64,000 nt of DNA from Vagococcus salmoninarum (lineage in GTDB: Bacteria; Bacillota; Bacilli; Lactobacillales; Vagococcaceae), in assembly GCF_003987495.1 (NCBI RefSeq), contig NZ_NGJU01000019.1, positions 1 to 64,000 of the forward strand, given 5' to 3'. Every line of letters starts with the position of its first letter. Positions within the stretch are counted from its first letter, which is position 1. A program made the position numbers and the translations under genes. Under the pieces are notes generated by a model. It was not told the DNA's origin and did no database searches. It was given only the letters and a program-made list of their open reading frames with translations. Positions 45,807 to 55,819 of the stretch are shown one piece after another.

Positions 45807-48800
45807 TTATTTAGTATTAAGTGTTCCTTCAATTAAGACGGAACCATCAGTGTCAGTAACTTTAATTCGGTAAGTATACATAGATTCATCAGAGAAAGCT
45901 CGTGGAATCGTAGCTTGGAAGACATTTTCTAAAGGAATGTCCATTGCTATTTCCCAGTTAGTTTCAACAGATTCTAAAATTTCTTTTGTAAAGACGACTG
46001 CTCCAGAATTGTCAGTTACAATTAAGTTTTTATCGTGACCAGTGCTAGGCAGTCGCACGTCAGCAGGAATGAACCCATCAAAAACTAAACCATAAGCTGC
46101 TTCATCACTCCAGTATTTGTTAACTATTTTTAATTTAGCAGAAGAGTTATTTTTAGTAACGGTAAAACCAGGTTGGTTATTTAAAATAACAGGCTTAATA
46201 AAATTGTAGTTGATAACTGTTTGCTCTAGTTGTTCATACTTAGTATGAGTAGCACCTGAACGCATTGAGTTAGTTGGATTCAGTGGCGTAGTCGCCGCTA
46301 GTTGATCATCAATGTAAACATCCATAACTAAAGTAAAGTCCCCAACTGTCAACTGACCTAACATCGTGTTAGATAAGATAAATTGGTAGCCAGAGTAACG
46401 ATCTGGATTATACCAGTTTGTATTAAAGGCATCGACGCTACTTTGAGTTTCTTCTTTGTCGTTAATAATGCGGACAACTTTACGAATCGCTTCAGGATTG
46501 TCTAAAGTCCAAGAGTCGTTATCAATTTCTCCTTCATAAACAAGACCAAAAGATTGCCAGTAACCTTGAACAAAACGACTTTGAGTAGGTGTTTCTTTGG
46601 CTATGACGATTGTTTCAACGGTCTTACTTCGTTTATCATCGTGGTCAGCTTCGTGACCAATAATCGTAGCAGAAACAATATCTTCAGCCGCTAAGTCAAA
46701 AGAGGTTAAATCGATTGCTATAGTTTCAGCAGAATTGATAGTCTGCGTAGTAAGTGGTTTCCCGTTCAGCATTAATTCGACTTCATAAGTTCGTTCTTTT
46801 GTCAGATCTTGTTCTGGTGACGTGACAGAAGCAGACGTATCTCCAAGGGTAATCTCAGCAATCGTTGGTGTGTTGACTTCCCACTCAGCATGGGTATCTT
46901 TAGCAATCACTGTAACGCTATCTTGCTCACTAACTTTGTCTTCGCGGGCAGGTTGATGACCGACAATTTCCGCAGTGACGACTTGATCTTCAAGAAGCGC
47001 CGTCTCTAAAGTAACAGAAACAGTTTCCGCAGGTAAATCAGCTTGTGTGTGAACGATGACGCCGTCAACTGCAAGATTAAAGTCGTAGTTTCGACCAAAT
47101 GACAGATTCTGCTCAGGGATTTCAATATCAATTGTTGTAGTATCAGCTTCAATTTTTTCCTGAATCGTAGGTTGGTTAACTTTCCACTGAGCGTAACCAG
47201 TATTATCTTTAACCGTTTCGGTTACGACAGAACTCTTTTTGTCTTTTTCGTCTTTTTCATGACCAATGACATGAACGGCGACTTTATCTTTTTCTTTCAA
47301 GCTAATTAAGTCTTCTTCTTTTTTACTTAAGGCGATCATAAAATCACCACCAAGGGAACTAATATTACGGCGCCCGATTTCTTTGTTGTTAAGGGTGGCA
47401 ACGATCTCGTAAGTTCGGCCGTTAAATTTATTTTGCAAGGGAACATTACCAGAAATAGCATAATCACCAATATTTGGAGTAGTTAAACTAGGTTTAGTAA
47501 CAGTCCAATGATCCCAGTTTTCTTGACCGTCTTGGTTCTCTTGGACAACGACTTTAACAATTTTACTTTTCTTATCAAAAAAGCCTTTTTCATGACCGAA
47601 GATTTGAGCAGTCACAGTATCACCTTTCACAAGAGAAGTATCCATCAGTGATTCAGCAAACTCACCACTAGTACCATTAATTTCTTTATTAGAAAGTTCA
47701 TAGCCATTAACTGTGATTAGTAAATTATAAGTCCGGTTGTTTTGTTTATTTTGGCGTGGCATCGTGCCAAAGATAGCCGTCTCACCATCAAATAGTTGCT
47801 GTAAGGTTGGTGCTTCAACTTCCCATTTTAAGTAAGGTAAGGAATCACCAATCGTATAGTAAACTAACTCGGAATAACGAATATTCATGATGCCATTCCC
47901 GTTTTCTTCGCGTTCATTGGCAACAACTCTAAAGGAAATTTCGTCACCACTATTTGCTAGTGAGCCGATATTTGTCGACCATTTGCCATTTTTATCAAGG
48001 GGAATCCTATTTTTAACTAAAGTCCCATTAATATACAGCTCGCCAGTAAAAATTGAATCATGTTGGTTACTATTATCTTGTTTAGCAACACCTGAAAATT
48101 CTTTATCGTCATCAGTTTTTATATTAGATGGCTTAACTTTATTTTCAATCCAGGAGTCTTCGTAGTCAATGGTTAAAGCTGTCTCGGCCGCTCCCCATGA
48201 AGGGTTGAACCAAGTATCAGTCGATTGGGTAGTGACTGAAAATTTGTAGAAAGGTTTGCGTTCAACTAAGCGTTTAGTATGAGTGTGCCAAGTAGCCAAA
48301 TCAATAAACATATCAACATTGACGTACTGTGTCCCAGAAAAAAGGTAAGCAGGGCTCTGATACATCAAAGATTTGCTATCTTTGTCATAAAACATGCGTT
48401 CACCTTTAGTTGGAGAAAAAAGCTTTTCAATTTTGACGGTTTTATTAATAGGCAACATTGTGTCAAAACGTTCAATTGTTCCAGTGACATATTTTTCCCA
48501 GCCAGGAGTTGAGAAAAATTCACCAGCAATTTCTTCGTCTAATTTGAAACCAGTTTGGAATTTAACATCCATCCCTACTGCAAACAAGGAATTCGATTGC
48601 GTTGTTAAACGTATTTTTCCAGCAGTTTCTTGGGTTGATTTCTTAAACTTATTTGTCCAACCAGTTCCTACACTAGCTAGAGGATCACCTTCAGCTAGTT
48701 GATTTGACAAATCTTGAGGGAACAAATCTGGCTTTGCTAGCTGTTGATTAGTTGTCAAAGGTGTTACCTCAGTAGCGTACGCTTTTTCAGTTGTAAGCAG

Positions 48801-48866
48801 ATTAACATTAGTTGCAAAGAAGCCCACAGCTGATGTAACTAGTAGTAATTTTGTCGTGTTTTTCAT
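45807..48866 (-). CDS. Large secreted protein with Ig-like repeats
   Basis: A 1019-residue protein with a signal peptide (about 1-31, cleavage near AYATE) and no LPXTG motif, membrane anchor or WxL motif. The N-terminal 340 residues are unrecognised and begin with a region rich in aromatic residues. Four repeats of about 95-105 residues follow (about 345-765), each starting with a W-x-V..PT/PSL-like strand, with a GRTYE/NRTYN centre and ending in a variant of IGHEKDEKDKKSK. Two related domains starting YWQSFGLVYEGE and YWSDEAAYGLVFDG close the protein. It is probably surface-associated through an unknown mode. The AGGAGG site and a promoter upstream support expression. Confidence 0.85.
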   Translation of the reverse strand: MKNTTKLLLVTSAVGFFATNVNLLTTEKAYATEVTPLTTNQQLAKPDLFPQDLSNQLAEGDPLASVGTGWTNKFKKSTQETAGKIRLTTQSNSLFAVGMDVKFQTGFKLDEEIAGEFFSTPGWEKYVTGTIERFDTMLPINKTVKIEKLFSPTKGERMFYDKDSKSLMYQSPAYLFSGTQYVNVDMFIDLATWHTHTKRLVERKPFYKFSVTTQSTDTWFNPSWGAAETALTIDYEDSWIENKVKPSNIKTDDDKEFSGVAKQDNSNQHDSIFTGELYINGTLVKNRIPLDKNGKWSTNIGSLANSGDEISFRVVANEREENGNGIMNIRYSELVYYTIGDSLPYLKWEVEAPTLQQLFDGETAIFGTMPRQNKQNNRTYNLLITVNGYELSNKEINGTSGEFAESLMDTSLVKGDTVTAQIFGHEKGFFDKKSKIVKVVVQENQDGQENWDHWTVTKPSLTTPNIGDYAISGNVPLQNKFNGRTYEIVATLNNKEIGRRNISSLGGDFMIALSKKEEDLISLKEKDKVAVHVIGHEKDEKDKKSSVVTETVKDNTGYAQWKVNQPTIQEKIEADTTTIDIEIPEQNLSFGRNYDFNLAVDGVIVHTQADLPAETVSVTLETALLEDQVVTAEIVGHQPAREDKVSEQDSVTVIAKDTHAEWEVNTPTIAEITLGDTSASVTSPEQDLTKERTYEVELMLNGKPLTTQTINSAETIAIDLTSFDLAAEDIVSATIIGHEADHDDKRSKTVETIVIAKETPTQSRFVQGYWQSFGLVYEGEIDNDSWTLDNPEAIRKVVRIINDKEETQSSVDAFNTNWYNPDRYSGYQFILSNTMLGQLTVGDFTLVMDVYIDDQLAATTPLNPTNSMRSGATHTKYEQLEQTVINYNFIKPVILNNQPGFTVTKNNSSAKLKIVNKYWSDEAAYGLVFDGFIPADVRLPSTGHDKNLIVTDNSGAVVFTKEILESVETNWEIAMDIPLENVFQATIPRAFSDESMYTYRIKVTDTDGSVLIEGTLNTK

Positions 48867-49427
48867 AAACGACCTCCTATATCTTTATTATTTTCAAAGC
48901 AATAATACGAACGTTCAATTTGAACAGAATGAAGTATATCATTGTTACTATCATAAATAAACCCCCTTTTAATAAATGTTTTTTTATGTGTTTAATTGTT
49001 ATTTTATAATAGAGTTAAGTGTTTTATATACCCTCTTAATTAAGGTTTTAAATGTATTAACAGGGAATAAAAAAATTTTGTGTGTGATTTTTAAACTGTT
49101 TAACACCGTACGAAAATAAATGTTTCTTTTATTTTTGTATATTGAACTATTTTGTTTATTTGAAACAAAACGTTCGTTTTGTAATTATCTTGGTTAAAGT
49201 CCAACTTATTAACAAGAAAGGAATTTTTTAACAAAAAAGTTGTAGAAAGTGCAAAGATAACAAGCTGGAGAAAGAAGCTCTACTTGCTAATCTACGAAAT
49301 ATCCTGTATTATATCAGTGATAATTAAAATTAGAGTGACGCAGTCAAAGTGCTAAATCTACCCGCTAATTCCAGGGGTGGAGTAGGCACTTTTTTATATG
49401 GAAAAAATTAGGAAGGGTTGAGGAGAA
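48867..49427. promoter_or_regulatory. Divergent regulatory region: surface protein gene / mnmE
   Basis: For the surface protein (minus strand) an extended -10 TGATATACT has TATACT at 48933-48938, and the perfect palindrome GTTCAATTTGAAC (48913-48925) sits just at the start point. An overlapping GAACGTTC palindrome is at 48909-48916. A second copy of ACGAACGTT (inverted) lies in the dyad ACAAAACG-TT-CGTTTTGT at 49165-49182. For mnmE the promoter is TTGCTA (49284-49289) with TATTAT (49307-49312), spacer 17. The rest is very AT-rich with no gene. Confidence 0.6.
49347..49395 (+). terminator. Intrinsic terminator in the mnmE leader (attenuator candidate)
   Basis: AAGTGC with following CTA..CTACCC pairs with GGGTGG..TAG and GCACTT, followed by six T. 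It lies between the mnmE promoter and the mnmE start, about 30 bases before the ATG. Transcripts from that promoter should stop here unless anti-termination or read-through occurs. Confidence 0.75.
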
Positions 49428-50819
49428 ATGAACATAACGATGGAGTTTGATACGATAGCCGCAATTTCAACACCAGCTGGTGAAGGGGCTATAAGCATTG
49501 TTCGCATGAGTGGCGATCAAGCCTTAGAAATAGCTGAAAAAGTCTTTAAGTCAAAAGAAAAATTGACAAAAGTCAGTTCTCATACAATACACTATGGTCA
49601 TATTACAGACCCTCAAGCACAGCATGTCATTGATGAAGTCATGGTTTCAGTCATGAAAGCGCCAAAAACTTTTACCCGTGAAAACATTGTTGAGATTAAC
49701 TGTCATGGCGGTATTGTCGTTACGAACCAAGTTTTGCAGTTATTGTTGCGACAAGGTGCTCGTTTAGCCGAACCAGGGGAATTTACAAAGCGGGCATTTT
49801 TAAATGGCCGAGTTGATTTATCCCAGGCGGAAGCGGTAATGGATATCATCCGTGCTAAAACAGACAAAGCGATGCATGTTGCGATTAATCAATTAGATGG
49901 CAATTTATCCAACTTAATTCGCGGCCTACGGCATGAAATTCTCCAAACCTTAGCTCAAGTTGAAGTGAACATTGATTACCCAGAGTACGATGATGTGGAA
50001 GAGTTAACAACAAAACTGTTACTTGAAAAAGCTGGTGAAGTCAAAGGACAAATCCACCAGTTATTGAGAACTGCTAAACAAGGTAAAATTTTACGAGAAG
50101 GCTTGTCAACGGCAATCATTGGTCGTCCAAATGTCGGAAAATCAAGTTTGTTAAATCATTTATTACAAGAAGATAAAGCGATTGTGACTGACGTAGCTGG
50201 TACGACTCGTGACGTGATAGAAGAATACGTAAATGTTAGAGGGGTTCCATTAAAATTAGTTGATACGGCAGGCATTCGAGAAACGGAAGATATCGTTGAG
50301 AAAATTGGTGTCGAGCGTAGCCGAAAAGCCTTAGCTGAAGCGGATTTGATCTTACTTGTTTTAAATCAAAGTGAAAAATTAACGACTTCCGATCGAGATT
50401 TAATCACCGTAACCCAAGACATGAAACGAATTATTTTATTAAATAAAAGCGATTTGACCAATCAGTTAGATTTAGCAGAATTAAACCAACTAGTCGGTCA
50501 AGAAGCGTTACTACCGATTTCAGTGTTAGCCAGTGAAGGTATGGACCAACTTGAAGAAGGCATTGCTGAGTTGTTCTTCGACGGTGGTACTGGTGAACGG
50601 GATGCAACTTACGTTTCAAATAATCGTCACATTGCTTTATTAGAGCAAGGAGAACAAGCTTTAGTGGAAGTGGTGCAAGGAATCGAAGCTGGCATGCCAG
50701 TTGATTTAGTTCAGATCGATATGACCCGTTGTTGGGATTTATTAGGAAAAGTGATTGGTGAGAGTGTCCAAGATGAGTTAATTACACAACTCTTTAGCCA
50801 ATTTTGTTTAGGAAAGTAA
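49428..50819 (+). CDS. mnmE: tRNA modification GTPase MnmE (TrmE)
   Basis: MnmE with MnmG modifies the wobble uridine of certain tRNAs (cmnm5U). The 463 residues have an N-terminal folate-binding domain ([23 protein letters not shown]) and an inserted G domain with [15 protein letters not shown] (G1) near residue 228, DVAGTTRDV (G2), DTAGIRET (G3) near 278 and NKSD (G4) near 342. The C terminus is FSQFCLGK with the catalytic cysteine in the CxGK motif. The ATG at 49428 has GAGGAG close by; an alternative at 49440 is possible. It is 16 bases upstream of mnmG. Confidence 0.97.
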   Translation: MNITMEFDTIAAISTPAGEGAISIVRMSGDQALEIAEKVFKSKEKLTKVSSHTIHYGHITDPQAQHVIDEVMVSVMKAPKTFTRENIVEINCHGGIVVTNQVLQLLLRQGARLAEPGEFTKRAFLNGRVDLSQAEAVMDIIRAKTDKAMHVAINQLDGNLSNLIRGLRHEILQTLAQVEVNIDYPEYDDVEELTTKLLLEKAGEVKGQIHQLLRTAKQGKILREGLSTAIIGRPNVGKSSLLNHLLQEDKAIVTDVAGTTRDVIEEYVNVRGVPLKLVDTAGIRETEDIVEKIGVERSRKALAEADLILLVLNQSEKLTTSDRDLITVTQDMKRIILLNKSDLTNQLDLAELNQLVGQEALLPISVLASEGMDQLEEGIAELFFDGGTGERDATYVSNNRHIALLEQGEQALVEVVQGIEAGMPVDLVQIDMTRCWDLLGKVIGESVQDELITQLFSQFCLGK

Positions 50820-50835
50820 GAAAGGGAGTCACTAG

Positions 50836-52731
50836 ATGGAAAAATATGAAGCAGAAACTTATGATGTCATTGTTGTTGGCGCAGGCCATGCAGGTTCTGA
50901 AGCCGCTTTAGCTGCCGCTCGTATGGGTAGTAAGACCTTATTATTAACAATAAATTTAGACATGGTTGCCTTTATGCCATGTAACCCTTCTTTAGGTGGA
51001 CCAGCTAAAGGGGTCGTTGTCCGAGAAATTGATGCCTTAGGTGGGGAAATGGGCCGAAACATTGATAAAACTTATATTCAAATGCGGATGTTAAACACAG
51101 GTAAAGGGCCAGCTGTTCGAGCTTTAAGAGCCCAAGCTGATAAAAATAAATACGCTGAAGCGATGAAACAAACAATTGAGCAAACAGAAAACTTAACGTT
51201 ACGTCAAGGTTTAGTCGACGAAATATTAGTTGAAAATAATATTTGCCAAGGGGTTGTGACATCAACTGGAGCAATCTACCGTAGTCAGGCAGTCATTATT
51301 ACTGCGGGAACAGCCTTAAAAGGTGAAATTATTATTGGTGAATTGAAGTATTCCTCAGGACCGAATAATTCTCAACCTTCTTTAAAGCTCAGCGATAGCT
51401 TAAAATCTTTAGGCTTTGAAATTGATCGTTTTAAAACTGGGACACCGCCACGAGTGAAGAGTAGTACAATTGATTACTCTGTGACCGAAGAGCAACCGGG
51501 AGATTTAGCCCCTAATCATTTTAGTTTTGCTACACCAGATAGTGCTTATAACCAAGAGCAGTATTCTTGTTGGTTAACTTACTCGAATGAGGAGACCCAC
51601 GAAGTGATTCGGGAAAATCTCCACCGGGCACCAATGTTTACGGGGATTGTTGAAGGGGTAGGGGCTCGTTACTGTCCTTCGATTGAAGATAAGGTTGTGC
51701 GTTTTAGTGATAAACCTCGTCATCAAATTTTCTTAGAACCAGAAGGGGCAAACACGGAAGAAGTTTATGTCCAAGGTTTATCGACTTCTTTACCAGAAGA
51801 CGTCCAACATAAAATGATTCATTCGGTCGTAGGTTTAGAGAAAGCCGAAATGATGCGTAGTGGTTATGCCATTGAGTACGATGTAGTTGTACCTCACCAA
51901 TTACGGCCGACTTTAGAAACAAAATTAGTTGAAAATTTATATACTGCTGGCCAGACGAATGGTACAAGTGGTTATGAAGAAGCTGGTGGCCAAGGGTTAA
52001 TGGCAGGAATTAATGCAGCTTTAAAAATTCAAGGGAAAGAACCTTTAATTTTAGATCGTAGTGATGGCTACATTGGTGTCATGATTGATGATTTAGTGAC
52101 GAAGGGAACGAATGAGCCTTATCGTTTATTAACGTCACGAGCAGAGTATCGTTTAATTTTACGTCATGACAATGCTGACTTACGTTTGACTGAAAAAGGC
52201 CATCAAATTGGCTTAGTTAAGGAAGAGCAATACGCCAATTATTTAGCTAAGAGTCAAGCGGTCACAGATGAATTAAAACGGTTATATAAGATCCGTCTAA
52301 AACCAACCGCAGAAATTCAAGCCTTTTTAGAAAAGAAAGAAACAGCCACATTAAAAGATGGCATTTTAGCGGCTGATTTTATGAAACGGCCAGAAATATC
52401 ATATACAGAGATGGCCGCCTTTATTCCAGAGCCAGAAGTTCCTTTATCGCGGAAAGTGATTGAACAAGTTGAGATTCAACTGAAATACGAAGGCTATATT
52501 AAAAAAGCCTTAGATAAAGTTGAAAAGTTAAAACGGATGGAAGCTAAAAAGATTCCAGACAATATTGATTATGAAGCAATCAACGGTTTAGCAACAGAAG
52601 CTCGGCAAAAACTAATTAAAATCGAGCCGGAAACCATTGCTCAAGCAAGCCGGATTAGCGGGGTTAATCCAGCAGATATTAGTATTTTAATGGTCTACTT
52701 AGAACAAGGTCGTGTTAGAAAGAAAAAGTAA
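50836..52731 (+). CDS. mnmG: tRNA uridine modification enzyme MnmG (GidA)
   Basis: The FAD-dependent partner of MnmE, 631 residues. It has the dinucleotide-binding motif [19 protein letters not shown] near residue 13, the cysteine-containing [14 protein letters not shown] near residue 47, [20 protein letters not shown] near 92, FKTGTPPRV near 205 and [25 protein letters not shown] near 370. The tail ends in the SILMVYLEQ region typical of the MnmE-binding domain. In most Firmicutes rsmG follows directly; here a 9.5-kb surface-protein block comes between. Confidence 0.98.
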   Translation: MEKYEAETYDVIVVGAGHAGSEAALAAARMGSKTLLLTINLDMVAFMPCNPSLGGPAKGVVVREIDALGGEMGRNIDKTYIQMRMLNTGKGPAVRALRAQADKNKYAEAMKQTIEQTENLTLRQGLVDEILVENNICQGVVTSTGAIYRSQAVIITAGTALKGEIIIGELKYSSGPNNSQPSLKLSDSLKSLGFEIDRFKTGTPPRVKSSTIDYSVTEEQPGDLAPNHFSFATPDSAYNQEQYSCWLTYSNEETHEVIRENLHRAPMFTGIVEGVGARYCPSIEDKVVRFSDKPRHQIFLEPEGANTEEVYVQGLSTSLPEDVQHKMIHSVVGLEKAEMMRSGYAIEYDVVVPHQLRPTLETKLVENLYTAGQTNGTSGYEEAGGQGLMAGINAALKIQGKEPLILDRSDGYIGVMIDDLVTKGTNEPYRLLTSRAEYRLILRHDNADLRLTEKGHQIGLVKEEQYANYLAKSQAVTDELKRLYKIRLKPTAEIQAFLEKKETATLKDGILAADFMKRPEISYTEMAAFIPEPEVPLSRKVIEQVEIQLKYEGYIKKALDKVEKLKRMEAKKIPDNIDYEAINGLATEARQKLIKIEPETIAQASRISGVNPADISILMVYLEQGRVRKKK

Positions 52732-52769
52732 CCGTCAATCCACAAAAAAGGTGCTGACTTTTAACAAGA

Positions 52770-52826
52770 AAAAAATCGATTTCAAACGAATTCTGAAAAG
52801 AATGTCGCTTGAAGTCGATTTTTTTA
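52770..52826. terminator. Terminator after mnmG
   Basis: AAAAAATCGATTTCAA pairs with TTGAAGTCGATTTTTTT (with internal mismatch), and runs of A and T lie on both sides. It separates mnmG from the converging regulator gene. Confidence 0.78.
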
Positions 52827-52922
52827 TTTATTGAACAAAAGTTTTTGAATAATTGAGCTAGGCTGTCTGCTTAAATTATTTTTAGAATGAGAGGTTTTAA
52901 CCATTTTTTGGGAACAAAGGGA

Positions 52923-54410
52923 TCAATTTATTAATTTTTGAGATTTTTCTTCAATCAAAGAAATTAATGAATTACGAACTTTTAGCCAGTCTCTAAATAT
53001 TGGTAGAGGATTGATACATAGTAGGTGGGGATGATTTGATTTGATTTTATCAGTATTAATCAATACAAGGTCATAATCATCTAATTCCTCGAGATGTTCG
53101 GGAATTGTTTGGGCTTGGCTAATGGTAATTTTAGTGTTATTAGTTACTCGTAAATCAAGTAACTGTTCAAGTAGTTGGGCATGTTGATGTTCGAAAGTAC
53201 ATGAAATTAAAATTGAAATAAAAGGCAACTTTTTATGAATACTCGTTATAAAATTTTCCCAGTTAGTTGTTAATAAATAAATAGCTTCATTGAGTGCCGC
53301 TTCAGACCATTCAAAATGGTCATGAAATTGAAAGTCCAGTAAAGTTTGTTTCATCAATGAGACGATTTGAGGGTACTCTTCAGATAAGGTTAATACATAA
53401 TTCTTCCGTTTATCGAACAAGACGTGATTATTTCCGATAAAGAACAAGTGGTAGTTATAGAGAATTAAAACGAGTTCTTTTTTGTTTGGAATAGGCGTGG
53501 CTATTTTAGTAGATAAAGAGTGTATTAAGCTCTTTATGCGATCCAAACGTTGCTGAATGTCTTTTGATAAATCAGCAGCTAAATCTAATTCAGTGATGGA
53601 AAAGAAAAAAGTGTCTTTGAGAAAGGGATAAAAAATTTGCTCAATAATGACGGCATTCCATGAGCGCTTGAATTCTTTTTTAAATAAGAGAGAGAACGTC
53701 TTATCTGATAGAAAAAGGTCAATCCATGGGTGATTTTTAACATCATCATTTGGAAAAGATAGTAGCATTCCAAACTTTACCCGTGTACAAATAGTTAAAA
53801 ACATGAAAGTTAATAATTCAATTTCAGAAAATTTTAACTTAAGGCCTAAAGGTTCGAGTTGCGTTAAAAGTAAATTCTGGAAGCCGCTAGTAATCTCTGG
53901 GCTAAGGGGAGAATTGACTAGGCTGTATTTTTCTTGAAAAAAATGGGTGAAAAAGCTGCGGATTTGTAATTCGTCCCCAACGATACTGTGTGGAGCAGAA
54001 GAAATATGAATATGCCATGAACGCAGAGTTTTGTTACAACGAGTAATCGTTCGAGCAAGTGTTGATTGACTAATAAAAAGGGTCTCAGCTAACATGGAGG
54101 CATTCATTTTAGGGTTAAAAAAGAGTGTTTCTAGTAGCGTGAATTCGAGGCTAGTCGTTAAAATTGTTTGATAAATGTACTCAATAGTCAATTCAGCTGG
54201 AATATCTAACATGATCCCTGTTTTCGAGCGGTGCATAATTTTAAAAGGGGCAAAGTGAATATTTATTTGTTCAACATCTTTTCGAATAATTGATTCAGAA
54301 CAGTTTAAAGTAGTTGAAACTTCCTTTAAAGGAAACCATTTTTTGTTATAGTACAGCATTTCTAAAAGAGCTAAGTGACGTTGAGTTGTTATATTAAGCA
54401 AAACTTTCAT
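52923..54410 (-). CDS. Mga-like helix-turn-helix transcriptional regulator
   Basis: A 495-residue regulator with two N-terminal winged-helix domains. The first (about 10-60) contains KWFPLKEVSTTLNCSESIIRKDVEQIN and the second (about 90-150) contains NASMLAETLFISQSTLARTITRCNKTL. A long helical middle region and a C-terminal part (about 390-490, FISILISCTFEHQHAQLLEQLL) resembling the EIIB-like end of Mga/PRD proteins follow. The family controls surface-protein genes in streptococci and enterococci. It faces away from the WxL cluster across a 450-base gap rich in palindromes, so it is the probable regulator of that cluster; direct evidence is absent. Confidence 0.82.
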   Translation of the reverse strand: MKVLLNITTQRHLALLEMLYYNKKWFPLKEVSTTLNCSESIIRKDVEQINIHFAPFKIMHRSKTGIMLDIPAELTIEYIYQTILTTSLEFTLLETLFFNPKMNASMLAETLFISQSTLARTITRCNKTLRSWHIHISSAPHSIVGDELQIRSFFTHFFQEKYSLVNSPLSPEITSGFQNLLLTQLEPLGLKLKFSEIELLTFMFLTICTRVKFGMLLSFPNDDVKNHPWIDLFLSDKTFSLLFKKEFKRSWNAVIIEQIFYPFLKDTFFFSITELDLAADLSKDIQQRLDRIKSLIHSLSTKIATPIPNKKELVLILYNYHLFFIGNNHVLFDKRKNYVLTLSEEYPQIVSLMKQTLLDFQFHDHFEWSEAALNEAIYLLTTNWENFITSIHKKLPFISILISCTFEHQHAQLLEQLLDLRVTNNTKITISQAQTIPEHLEELDDYDLVLINTDKIKSNHPHLLCINPLPIFRDWLKVRNSLISLIEEKSQKLIN

Positions 54411-54861
54411 GAATAATTCCTTTCTTTTAGCAAGTGTTAAGTGACATTTGAGCGTTTTTTTTTAGTACGTTATTATTGATAATAACATGATGACGTCAAA
54501 AAAAACAAGTCTAGAAAAAAATCTGACAAGTTGATTTATAATCAATCATGCTATTATAACCAAATGATGAATCACTAATATAAAAAGTGGTTCAATTAAT
54601 AAACATCTTTATTGTCTGTTTTTGATGTTGAAGAATAGATATTGAAGAAATTTTGTGAAAGTTATTATAGTGTGTGTCTTTAGTTAATAAAAGATATGGA
54701 GCTTTAGTGTCAGGGGAATAACTGCTTTGGTAAAAAGGTTGAGAAAAAACTGATTGCGATTTCACAAAGATAGTCTTTGATGGGAAAAGTCTAATAGTGT
54801 AAAAATAGTCAGATTTAAAGGCGGATTATCTGTTCAATAAAATATAAAAAAGGGGAAAAAA
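54411..54861. promoter_or_regulatory. Palindrome-rich divergent region ahead of the WxL cluster
   Basis: No gene is seen. Perfect dyads are GTTATTAT-TG-ATAATAAC (54469-54486), TGACGTCA (54491-54498) and TTGATT-TAT-AATCAA (54531-54545), all within 80 bases near the regulator start. AT-rich -10-like sequences (TATAAT, TATTATAAC) overlap the last dyad. Further right are further -10-like sequences but no clear -35, so the start of the WxL transcript cannot be fixed. Confidence 0.5.
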
Positions 54862-55416
54862 ATGACAGTATATTGTTACGCTAGAGTGGATTATCCAACT
54901 AATATGTTAGAACAGTTCACAACATTTAGCAAAATTAAGTACAAAGAATTAATTATCGAAAGACGAGACATTCGTGATTTTACCGAATTTCAACGAATGT
55001 GTGAGAAATTAGAAAAAGGAGATACTTTAGTTGTTATTAAACTTTCGGTTCTGTGGTCGTCACCAAATATTCGCGAGTGGCTTAACATGTTCGAAGAACT
55101 AGATATTCGAATCATCAGTTTGATGGAAGAAATCGATACAGCGGCGGAGCCTTCTTTTTACAGTCAGGCTAATTTATTTTTACAAGTCACTCATGATGTC
55201 CGTTCATTGCAAGTCAAAGTAGCGATTGGGAGAGCTAGAGATTTAGGTCATGAGTTAGGTAGACCACGTTTAGACAGCGAGCTAATTGAGCAAATTATTG
55301 CACTGCGAAAAAATCAATACTCTTTTCGCCAAATATCAGAAGAATTGAATGTCTCTTTAGGGTCGATTCATAAGTATTTAAAATCAGGACCGGTCAAAGT
55401 TCAAAGTAGCGAATAA
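54862..55416 (+). CDS. Serine-recombinase-like protein without catalytic residues (probable DNA-binding regulator)
   Basis: 184 residues with the layout of a small resolvase/invertase: an N-terminal resolvase domain (about 1-130) starting VYCYARVDYPT, and a C-terminal helix-turn-helix (about 140-180) with ELIEQIIALRKNQYSFRQISEELNVSLGSIHKYLKS. In active enzymes the first motif is ARVST with the nucleophilic serine, but here that position is Asp. The second motif, normally LDRLGRD, reads LSVLWSS and lacks both arginines, and the later ERR motif reads DVRS. It therefore should not cut DNA. It is first in the WxL cluster with a GGGG site, so a regulatory role is likely. Confidence 0.85.
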   Translation: MTVYCYARVDYPTNMLEQFTTFSKIKYKELIIERRDIRDFTEFQRMCEKLEKGDTLVVIKLSVLWSSPNIREWLNMFEELDIRIISLMEEIDTAAEPSFYSQANLFLQVTHDVRSLQVKVAIGRARDLGHELGRPRLDSELIEQIIALRKNQYSFRQISEELNVSLGSIHKYLKSGPVKVQSSE

Positions 55417-55489
55417 CATAAGTTGAGTCTCTGAGGTCTAGTAGTTTGATAGGGCTGAGGAGGCAGAAACTAATGAGGGGAGGTGTTGT

Positions 55490-55819
55490 ATGATTCGTAA
55501 AGGGCAAACGTTTTTCAAATGGCTAGTTGTGATTCTGATAATAGGAACCTTTGCTAATCAAGTAGCAATGGCTACTGATGATGGAGGAGAGTACGGCGGC
55601 AATGCTGGTGTCGGTTTTGAAGGAGTTTACGTCTTCCAGAGTAGTTCAGAGGAGGAAATAGAGCAGCCGCCAGTTGAGCAAAAACCAAACTTACCACAAA
55701 CAGGAGCCAAACAGGAAGGGCTGATGAGTATGTTGATGGCATTAGGTTTATTGCTAGTTGGCTTAACAATCCACAAATTTAAAGATAAGCAAAGGCTCAG
55801 TAAGTCGACATGTATTTAG
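55490..55819 (+). CDS. Small LPXTG cell-wall-anchored protein of the WxL cluster
   Basis: A 109-residue sortase substrate. A signal peptide (about 1-29) precedes a short mature region of about 45 residues rich in Gly and acidic residues (DDGGEYGGNAGVGFEGVYVF). The sorting signal LPQTG near residue 70 is followed by a hydrophobic span and a basic tail. Such small LPXTG proteins are regular members of WxL clusters in Enterococcus and relatives, and their role is unknown. The GYVF-like strand after the signal resembles the IVTF-type strand at the start of the WxL proteins that follow. A GGGAGGTG site supports the start. Confidence 0.88.
   Translation: MIRKGQTFFKWLVVILIIGTFANQVAMATDDGGEYGGNAGVGFEGVYVFQSSSEEEIEQPPVEQKPNLPQTGAKQEGLMSMLMALGLLLVGLTIHKFKDKQRLSKSTCI

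Noticed and set aside
49319-49395. preQ1, T-box or other known riboswitch ahead of mnmE
   Set aside because: No T-box sequence (GGTGG-type antiterminator) and no recognised aptamer core; only a terminator can be supported.
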